The notes beneath the pieces were generated by a model that saw only the letters and a list, made by a program, of their open reading frames with translations, was not told the DNA's origin and searched no databases. Positions 34,094-42,889 of a DNA stretch of 64,000 bases are shown piece by piece. How positions within the stretch are numbered: the first letter of the stretch is position 1; each line of letters begins with the position of its first letter. Made by a program: the position numbers and the translations under genes. The stretch covers positions 2,632,033 through 2,696,032 of the forward strand of contig NW_009799103.1 in assembly GCF_000213175.1 (NCBI RefSeq), in the 5' to 3' direction. Source of the stretch: Neurospora tetrasperma FGSC 2508 (lineage: Eukaryota > Ascomycota > Sordariomycetes > Sordariales > Sordariaceae).

Positions 34094-36355
34094 TCAGACA
34101 ACCGGACCCTTGCCCTCGTGCCACCAGTCCAGGTGTTTCTGTAGTTCTTCGGCATTTGGAAACGGGAAATCTGTACATCCTTCAAAGGGACAAAGAGAGC
34201 AGCCCTCGGGTATGCCCATGTCCAGCTTATCATGCTCAGCAGCAACGTGCCGCTTCATTGCATATTTCCCCATACACGGCTCCCCACAATATTCAAAAGG
34301 ACACAGGACCACCTCTGCCAACTCTGCGTCGGATATATCGTGTTGAATCTTCAGATGCTGCCGTATCGCTTCCACGTTGTGGGGAATGAAAGTCTCACAG
34401 TCTCGGTGGCCAAAACTCTGCTCACAATACACCCCAACTGGCGAGTTACGTCTTTCGGTCCGAGGGCTGGCCGAACACAACCAGGCTATATGCTCAGATC
34501 GTAGCACATTGCTAGAAAGCACTACACCACAGGCTGGGCATCTGAACTCGGTAGACGCAGAGTTGACGGATGCTTGCTTCTGTGGCTGGGCTTGTCCTCC
34601 CTCTAGTGTGCTCTCCTGGGCTTGTGTGCCTGCTTGGTTGGTACCAGCATTTGAAGACTCAGAGAGTGGGACCGACTCTATCTCTTGATGTTGCAATTCT
34701 CGGCTGGGATGCTGCTCAGGCTCGTCTTCCGGACCGTTGTTTGCTCCATCACTATCTGATACAAGTCGTTCATCTTCTTCTCCATTACGAAGCCTGTCCG
34801 AATTTTCGGGCTGTGACACGGGAGCCACTTGTGCCCCTTGAGTGATGGCTTGACGTCTCTCGTGGCTCTTCACGTGTCTTCTTAGCTCCTCCAACGAATA
34901 AACTCTTCTTGAGCAGTGTCGGAAGGGACACATATAGCCCATCCTGTCAGGTGCTTCTGGTACCCATAGAGGATCGCAATCAAAAGACACGTAGTCGTGC
35001 CTCGAAATCATGTGCATCCATACTGTATCCCTTGGTAGTGGATCTTGGATTTCTGTACAGCCCTCTTCCGGACACACACAGGGAGCATCTGAGCGAACTG
35101 CATCAGCAACATAGTGATACTTTGTGGTGTGAATGGACAAGCTCCTCGATCCCATGCAGGGTTTAGCGATGCACCAGCGGCATGCAAATAGTACCTTGGT
35201 CACATTCACCAAAACTCGCCTCTGACTGGGGTGCTCCACCTGGAAATGACGCCGCAAATGAACCTTACATCCGTAGGCTGCATCACATATCCCACATTTC
35301 CACTTTAGGTGGTTTGCTAGCCGATTTTTTCTTGTGAAATCCTTGCCGCATTTTACACAATACCAGAGTCTAGGCCTAGACTGAGGAATGGTGCTATCCA
35401 AGCCGGCATTTGTCGCTCCGGTTTGGTGGCCTTGAGTATCCTGTTCGGTTGCGTCGACTTTTTCTTCAGCCCTAGAAGCCTTGTCGTCGTGTTGACCTCC
35501 CACGTCAGATGGCTCCGTAGGTAAGCCTTCTCCAGCAGTTCCATTATTGCTTGGACAGTTGAGTTGACCTTCCTAGGCCATAGAGGTAGTGTTCTGCACC
35601 TGACCATAATCATCATTTCCTGCCACGTGTCTTTCCTGGGAATCGTTATGTTTTGGTTCCAGATCATGGCCACGTCCGTTACCGTAAGAGGCATCGTATC
35701 CTTGGTTGCTGTACAATGGGGCCTTCCCCTCGGCAGTTGGTGTCCAAGGCTGCTGGTATTCAAGGCTTGGATGCTGTCCGATATTGCCATGTTGCTGTTG
35801 CGCTTCGGACTTTGCACGAAATAAGAACGAACTGGAATCTAGCGACTGTGACTGAGGAACGAATGTTTCGGGCGATACCTGCTCATGATGAAAGTGTGGG
35901 TTCTGGCCATCCCCCGCGATTTGTCCGGTACCCATTCCTGCTCCAGCCCCTGACGGATGGATGTCCCCAAATTTCACATCTGATTGTGCCGGTGACTGGT
36001 GAGCTGCCTGGGAAACGCCACCCGTAAGCCAAATGCTGTTGCTAGAAGTTGTTCCATCAATCAGGCTACCCATTCCGGTGCCACTGACTACCATACCGGA
36101 GCGATCCTGGTTCGGAAAAGTCAAAGACGTATCGGCTGTGGGTTGCGTTTGGACTCCTGATTGACTCGGCCATCCGCCAAACGACGAACTGGTTGGATCA
36201 TCATGACTAGTCGTAAAGGGCCGTTCAAGAACCAGGAAGTTCGGATCCTGGTGATTGTAGTTCCCGAAGAATGGTGGTGCTTTCTTTCCATCTCTGTTCC
36301 TTTGCTGCTGGCCGGATGAAGACCCCGCTGGGTCATGGCTCGGATGCTGAGACAT
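34094..36355 (-). CDS. C2H2 zinc-finger protein whose frame contains one internal UAG
   Basis: From the ATG at 36355 (MSQHPSHDPAG) the minus strand is open for 260 codons to a TAG at 35575-35573, then continues in the same frame, without any other stop, for 492 codons to 34094. The first part is Gln/Ser/Gly-rich and disordered. The second part has no ATG before its first zinc fingers; it contains C2H2-type fingers such as YCVKCGKDFTRKNRLANHL, CDAAYGCKVHLRRHFQVEH, CPFRHCSRRVYSLEELRRHVKSH, and four more C-terminal ones ending CPFEGCTDF...HLDWWH. It is probably a nuclear DNA-binding protein. The residues on both sides of the TAG look coding (NDDYGQVQNTTSMA, then EGQLNCPSNNGTAG), so I treat the two halves as one gene. 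Options are a UAG edited to UGG in mRNA, read-through, a strain mutation or a sequence error. Confidence 0.7.
35573..35575 (-). other. In-frame UAG codon within the zinc-finger gene
   Basis: Minus-strand codons read ATG GCC TAG GAA GGT. The A is preceded by T and followed by G, the preferred context of fungal sexual-stage A-to-I editing. A local fold (ACCT with AGGT) can place the A near a loop. An intron removing only this codon would need to be 27 bases (GTGCAG...CCTAG), too short for fungi. Confidence 0.6.
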
Positions 36356-37044
36356 CTCGCGGGGGTAGCAATTGACCGCTGTCAAAGAAGTTGGACCAGT
36401 ACGATCGAAGATAGGTAAAATGTAAAATGTACGGTAGAACGACTGTTGGGGTGGGATATGGCCCGCTGATGAGATTGAGAACCTGAGAAGAATGATGGTT
36501 AAAGGTTATCTGGAATCTGGATCATCGCCCCGGGAAGTTGTACTCTTATATCTCCCGTCTCTCATGACAGGAGCAGATCCACCCGAAAATCACGTCATGA
36601 ACAACTTTGCTCGCTCCTATCATCGTTACTGTAGCATCTTATCGTGTCCACAGGTGTCTCCTGCCACTGTGGTTGGATAATTTGACTTCGAAGGGAAGGC
36701 GAAGGGAGAAGCAAGGGCATGTTTGAGAAGTACATGCTCACCGCAGTAATAGTTGCTTGGTGATACTCGACTTGTATCCAATAGCTCCTTCTGGTGTCTG
36801 AGAACGAACATGTATCCAATTAAGCCCAAAACAAATTTACAGAAAATCTAGTGATATCAAGAAAACAGGAGAGTATAGAACATCCAAGAAGCGAAAAACA
36901 GCGGCGAGTACATCGAATCATCCGGTTTTCTCGAATCAAAGGTGAAGATTTGGTACATGGCACCAGTGGTATAAACAAAAGGTCTCTGCCCTGGGCTTAA
37001 CAGGGTAGAAAAACAAGATATTTACAGTATAAGAATTAAGCTCC
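36356..37044. promoter_or_regulatory. Upstream region of the zinc-finger gene
   Basis: About 690 bases containing the zinc-finger gene promoter and the 3' UTR of phosphomannose isomerase. No other gene supported. Confidence 0.5.
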
Positions 37045-38344
37045 TCAAACAACTGCCATGTGGATTTGCATCCCCTTGTAGGTCTTCCAGACAACCGTCG
37101 TATCCGGTGCCACAAAGAAGATGGATCCCTCCTTCAAGTCAAATGTCTTGCCCCCGGCCAACATGGTCCCTTGGCCACTTGTAACAATCAGCACGCCCGG
37201 CCCGTCGCTCGGCGCAATCTCGTCGCTCTCCCCAGCTCCCAGGTCAGCCTTGAGCATATCGAACTCGCTCATGGGCGGCTTATATACCACTGTGCGCCCC
37301 TCCTTGCTCTTTTCGCTCTTGTTGCTCGGCAGCAGCATGTCGGCCGCGGTGTGCCCTTCAAACGTGAGTGTCTCGGCGAACAGGTCGTAGCTGTTGCGGT
37401 CGGCGGGAGGACAGAAGCCGGCGTTGAGTACATTGTTGCTGCGGGCCATGCACTCAACAATGTCACCCGACAGGTAGGCATGGATTCCATCGGCGGGGAT
37501 GTAGATGGAGTCACCGGGCTGAAGCACCATAAAGTTCATACAGAGAAGGGCGACGAGAGTTCCGGGGTCCTTGGGGCCGTACTGATCCTGTAGACGAGGA
37601 ATCAGATCGGGGATGTAGTCATTCTTGGGTCCGAGATCTTCCTTGGGAGTCTTGAGGAGAGATTGGGCGATGTATTGGACAGTGCCATCTTCGGCCTTGA
37701 GCAAACTTCGGGTAATCTCACGAAGGGTAGCGTCGGTCCAGGTGTCGGTGGTCCCTGCGGGAACGAACTGGCGGAGGAAGGAAAGCTGGAAGAGAGGCAC
37801 AATGTGGGAAAGAGGCTTCCATCCGGCAAAGACTTCGAACTTGGACAGAGCCACAGCGATTTCGGGCTTATGGTTGGGGTCGGTGAAGTTCTCGGGGTCC
37901 TTCTTGTGGAGCTTTGTCGCGAGCTCCTTGTTGGGGTGGATTTGGAGCGGGAGGGCTTTGGCGATGGAAAGGATCTGGAGGGGGGTGGAAGTCAGCACAC
38001 AAGATCAAGTTGAGGTCAAAGTAAGTAGGACATCGGGGCCATACCTTTGGCAAGTAGGGAAGCTGGCCGTCGAGGTTCTGGATGACCTTCTTTCCCAACA
38101 ACGTTTCCTTGTTCTTTTCGAGGATGTCTTTCAAAGGCTCTCCAGTATCGAACTTCTTTGCTGGAAAGTCGGGATAATCGCCGAACCACATTTCCGAGTA
38201 GAACTCATCATCTTTGATCTGGAAGCTCTTGTCGGTCTGTGCGCATAGTTGAGCGGCGAGCGAATCTTTTCCCTTTTTGCCCCAGGGGTAGTTGTTGCAC
38301 GAGCCTGTGAGCTGGAAGACGCGGTCGGGGGTGGTGGCGGTCAT
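37045..38344 (-). CDS. pmi: Mannose-6-phosphate isomerase (type I)
   Basis: Two exons, 38344-38045 (100 codons) and 37974-37045, with a 70-base intron in phase 0, giving 409 residues, close to yeast Pmi40 (429). It interconverts fructose 6-phosphate and mannose 6-phosphate, feeding GDP-mannose for glycosylation and cell-wall mannan. The zinc site is visible: Gln111 and His113 in ALPLQIHPNKE, Glu138 in HKPEIAVAL and His265 in PADGIHAYLSGDIVE. Other conserved segments are NNYPWGKKG near the start, EMWFGDYP, and SNNVLNAGF. The frame is open 78 codons further upstream to an ATG at 38578, including a poly-Asn run; I regard that as leader because the usual N-terminus starts near residue 1 here and a CTAAC...CAG site suggests a leader intron. 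The gene looks whole. Confidence 0.95.
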
Positions 38345-39668
38345 TGTTTGTGGGTGACGGTACTGCGGGTTAGATGGCGTTTTCAGCGGGAATGGCAGTA
38401 TGAATTGGATGCAGGAAGTCGAGTTGTAAGAGCGCAATAGAGTAGTTGTCTCAGCGGGTATATCGAGGCAATTCAAGTCAATATTTGGATGCGTGGTGTT
38501 GTTGTTGTTGTTGTTGTTGTTGCTGTTAACGGACAAGACAAATGAATGAATGTCGTCATCACTTCTGCCAGCAGCCATTGTAAGTGGGACCGCCCGAGGA
38601 TCAGTCCTTAACAATTATGTGTGTACCTGACATCATCAGATGAACTGTAGGTCTATTATGTAGTGTACATAGTAACTCGCGCTCAGCTTTGTTTGGCGTT
38701 CATCCGAAAAAACATTTGCGTCAAGATCGATTTTATTCTCCAACCAAATCACTCATTGTCAATTCGAATTCCTCCAGAAGGAGAACGAAGCATCGTGTGC
38801 TGTTTTACCAATGCCAGTCTACCGCGGAAAATTGTTAGAACGCGATAGTGCCCTGTTGACGGATGGTTCCTTGCAGCTGGCGGCCACTTGATGCAGCGGC
38901 TTGGCATGACGTATAAGTGTTAGCACAGCCGATGCTTGCTTGCCCCAGTACACTGCACCGGGCAGGCAAGAGGGATGACAGACACACCCGGGATCGCATC
39001 TAAGAGTCTATAAAAGGCTTCAAACATAATTCCACGTGGATATATGGGCCAGAAAACAAGCAATCCGGATCGATGGAGAAGCCGTTGGGACACGAAGCTG
39101 AATCGAAGTTGGCATTGCAGATCCGGAGCCCTGGGAATTTGCCAGCTTTGCACTAACAAACACCCCTCCGCGCGTCGTCACACGGCAGTGGCAGGTCCCC
39201 TACACTACTTGAATGGTTCCAGCGGTCCCCTTTCTTGGCGCCATTGATGTCATAGGCAGTGGAAGTCAGGTCGACCTACTGAGTAGGTACATCTGCCCTT
39301 TCCCGTTCGGACGGGCGGGAGTCGTCCTTCACTTACAAGTAACTGAGGTGTCCAACCCTCCTACTAGTAGCACCGCTTCCAGACCCCCGTCGTCATGGCA
39401 TGCCTGGACCTCCCTCCCGTCTCTCTCCCCGTTGGAATGCTGGGATAATTGATAGCTGATACCCCGCCCATTACTTCGTTGCATCTCATCGGCTGGACCC
39501 CGTCCATGTGTCTTGGACTTTTCCATCACAAGTACCACATTCCCACTCCTCCAAGACCCCAACAGGCTTCCCAAGCTTCCAACATCAAGACGATTCCTTT
39601 CTTCATTATTCCTGGAAAGTTAACAGCCCCTTCAACAATTACTACATGTGGTGACGAAACCCGCCATC
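38345..39668. promoter_or_regulatory. Divergent promoter region, phosphomannose isomerase and DUF3292 gene
   Basis: About 1.3 kb between two outward-pointing genes. A GTT-type repeat at 38496-38524 lies in the isomerase leader. No coding sequence supported. Confidence 0.55.
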
Positions 39669-41892
39669 ATGCTGTCCGAAAACTTGACTGAAAAGCGAAC
39701 CGATCCTCTCACCGGGGAAAAGGAAGAGAACCCCATCACCGGCGACACGGGTCCTGGAACAGGGCTTCAGGATCTCCTGCCTCTGCCCGCCGAAGATGCT
39801 CAAGATATCCTGCAATCCAAAAAGGCCTTTGACAAGTCAGCAGGCGGTCTTGAAGATGGCCACACACTTTCTCATGCGCTGGCCACCGAGGACCACAAGC
39901 TAAAGGGCGCCGCCCAGCTCAAGACCGAAAAGGAAGTTAGCAACCTGGGCTGGAACGAGCCCAAGCGGGAGATCGCGGCCCCTCTGGTTGGCGGCATTGA
40001 CAATGAAGAGCTATGGATGCTCGTCCGCCGCTTCAACAAGGCAAGTAAAACACATCTCTCATGTCTAGGTATGTAGCACACGCATTTTAACACTGTAACA
40101 GCAAATCATCCACACAAAGGCAGTCTTCACTCCCGTGCCCGGTGGCCTGGACCTCAACACGGCGGAGGAGGAGGAATTCTCCCCCGACAAGATGCGCGCT
40201 AACATCGAGCGTCTCTACACCACTGTCGTTGTCGGCATCCTCGCTGCCGTCAAGCACATTGCCCGCCTTCGGTCCTGGCGCGAGAAGGAGCGAACGGCTT
40301 GGTTTGCTGGAGTCTACTTTGTCGCCTGGTTGTTTGACTTTATCATGCCCCTTATCACCGGCGTGATCATTGCGCTAATTGTCCATCCCCCTACGCGCGA
40401 GCTGCTCTTCCCGCCAGCACCCATTGCCCTTGTTGACTCCAAGACGGGTGGCGTGCAAAAGCCGTGGGCAGGCACTGTCGGTAGCAAGGACAGTGCTACG
40501 GGTGCCCCTGAGAATCACAAGGGTGAGGCGGTTGAGCAGGAAGCGGATAATTTGGTCCATGGCCTTGCTGAGCTGGCTGTGAGCAGTGCGGCTGGCAAAC
40601 ATCCTGCCGGAGATGGTGAGTTCCTTGTCATCTTGTTCTTGTTTTCTAACCCGCAACTACTAACATGGAGAATACAGTCCAGGATAAGACCAAGAAACCC
40701 ATGGAACTGGCCATGTGGGCCAAACTTCGACCTGTTATGCAAGTAGTTGGTAACATCAGTGACAACTGGGAGCGATTGGCCAAGTACGTTGTCTCGATCT
40801 CTCTTTCAACCGAGGATTTGCTAACCGGCCAACAGCGCCCTGTCCCCTACCCCTCCCTTCCCAAAGGACACCCACCGTCTACGTCTAGCAATTCTCGTAA
40901 TCCCCCTCTTTGGCGCCTCCCTCTTCGTGACCTCATATATGTTTGTGAAATCCCTCACCTTCTTCCTCGGCTTTGGCATGTTCGGCGACCCCGTCATCCG
41001 CCCCGGCATGGAATACCTCAATCGCGTCATCCCCGACTGGCAAAAGCTCCTCGAGCTGCGCAACACCCTGCTGAAGGGCGTCCCCACCAACGCCCAGCTG
41101 ACCCTTACCCTCCTACGCATCGGCGAAGCCAACAAGGCTCCTCTTCCCCCTGTCCCGCGCGTAATCGAACAACCCGTCCAAGACCCAGCCAACGGCCCGG
41201 CACCCCTCGACTCGGAAGCCCAAATGCGCGCTGAGGCAGCCGCCCAACCGCTTGAAGCATCTCCTTCAGAGCTAGACGAAGCAGCGCACACGGATCCCAA
41301 AGACGACCTGCGAGACGCAGGCTTCGACGTCGACTCCCACCCCAAGAACAAGCAGACTAAGAAATCCCACAAGGTGTTGGGCTGGATCAAGAACGTCACT
41401 GCCGGCGTAGTCCACACCGGCGGCGCCACCGATCATGTGCGAGCAAAGCTGGGCGTGCACCATGCCAAGGACCGCCTGGGTGTCGTTCCGCCCAAGGACG
41501 AGATCCCCGTTTCGGGTCCAGTCAGATTCGATTGTCGCCATGAAGGCAAGAAGGGACATTGTTACATTTCTACCGCCGCGACCATCCCCAGCGTGGCATT
41601 TGTTGCGAAGAAGGATGAGAGTAGTACGACGGTGATTGCGGGTAAAGAGCGGGAAGACCTGAAACCGATGTGGACAGTGGCCGTGGCGGATATTATGGAA
41701 CTGAAGAAAGTGGGCGGGTATGGATGGAAGGCCAAGATTGTGGTGGACTGGAGTATGGAGAGGGAGGTCAAGGATGGACTGAAGATTGTGACGATGGAGG
41801 GAAAGAGGTTCAGAGTGACGGCGTGCCCGTTGAGGGATGAGTTGTTTAATCGGTTGGTGGCGATGGGCGGGCAGAGGTGGGAGGCTTGGTAG
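39669..41892 (+). CDS. DUF3292 membrane protein with GRAM-like C-terminal domain
   Basis: Four exons: 39669-40040, 40102-40615, 40678-40783 and 40836-41892, 682 residues. Intron 1 has a GC donor (AAG|GCAAGT) with a normal CAG acceptor; the others are GT-AG. The N-terminal 120 residues are hydrophilic and end in ELWMLVRRFNKQ, a typical DUF3292 (PF11696) segment, continuing with VPGGLDLN and a Glu-rich turn. Membrane helices are at WFAGVYFVAWLFDFIMPLI and the following GVIIALIV, and in the exon-4 stretch LRLAILVIPLFGASLFV. FLGFGMFGDPVI and YLNRVIPDW follow, also family-typical. The last 140 residues (from SGPVRFDC) resemble a GRAM/PH-like lipid-binding fold ending KRFRVTACPLRDELFNRL. The family is fungal and of unknown function; a membrane-tethered lipid-binding role is inference. 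Confidence 0.88.
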
Positions 41893-42162
41893 TTTTTTCT
41901 TTTTTTTTTTTTTTCCTCTTCATCGTTTTACGTATGTAATCTTCTTCTTCTTATTTCTGGTCGCTTTTCAGAACATGTCTTATTATTTCGGGAAAGGAAG
42001 GGAACGAAAGGAAGGTGTACTTGTACTGTAGTTATCATGATTTTGTTCTTTCTCGACCAAGGTACTCGTATACCTAGTAATGATATTGAGCAATGACTTT
42101 ATTAGTTACGAATTCTGAAGTGAAAAATAACCAACCAATCAAATGGCAGCTTCGTCAAAGCT
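41893..42162. other. 3' UTR and tRNA leader
   Basis: 270 bases, with a poly-T tract at 41894-41914 directly after the stop codon and the tRNA leader hairpin at the right edge. No gene. Confidence 0.6.
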
Positions 42163-42235
42163 GCCCGGCTAGCTCAATCGGTAGAGCGTGAGACTCTTAA
42201 TCTCAAGGTTGTGGGTTCGACCCCCACGTCGGGCT
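42163..42235 (+). tRNA. tRNA-Lys (anticodon CUU), intronless
   Basis: 73-base tRNA identical to the copies at 9239 and 21488. The leader has an 8-bp hairpin (42145-42152 with 42158-42165) including the first three tRNA bases and nearly identical in sequence to the 21.5-kb copy. The trailer has TCAATTCCCGATGTT and AACATC, then a T12 terminator at 42273-42284. Confidence 0.97.
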
Positions 42236-42889
42236 CAATTCCCGATGTTTCTGTTTCTCAGGACAACATCAATTTTTTTTTTTTGTTTATTCCTTCCCGG
42301 TGCATTTTGATCTTTTTTTTTTGTTTTTTCCTCCTTTCACACGACATTTCACCCGGGCAGTGCTTCAGTTGCTTTGCTAGCCTGAGACGGTAATCGATCC
42401 AGTAGACGTAAACAATCTTCCCCCCTGTAGGTCTTGTCTGTAGATAATAATCGCTTTAATACCTCGAAACAATTTCACCGCGGTCATATAGTGTTACCAG
42501 CATAAATCCATCGCGCTTCTATACATACAATACATGTACATACACTCAGGTAGTCAACCCTCGATGCCGTATCTGGCAGTTCAAAAATCCCCTCATAATT
42601 CGCAAAAGAGACTCGTCAAATATAGGGATCCATTTTTTATTCCTTTTTTTCTTTAGGCCCACGCTCCAGATAGTAGTAATAGTACGGCCCCTGCAGTCCA
42701 CCACTAGTCCCAGCTATGTTTTATCCTCTCGATTCGCCAGACTCTATATCTTTGCTTCGAACCACTTCTTTGGTTCCCGGCAAGCTGCAAGCTCTTGCTG
42801 ACTGAAAAAGAAAATAGGTCGAACCCTTCCGTAAGTACCTTCAACCATATGTTGCTGCAGTGGTACATCGGTACCTACTACCTACTAGA
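42236..42889. other. Spacer after tRNA-Lys and 3' UTR of the HAD-like gene
   Basis: About 650 bases, T-rich near the tRNA terminator. No gene supported. Confidence 0.55.

Noticed and set aside
38345-38578. 78-residue N-terminal extension of phosphomannose isomerase including a poly-Asn run
   Set aside because: The known family begins near the inner ATG, and a CTAAC...CAG site suggests a leader intron.
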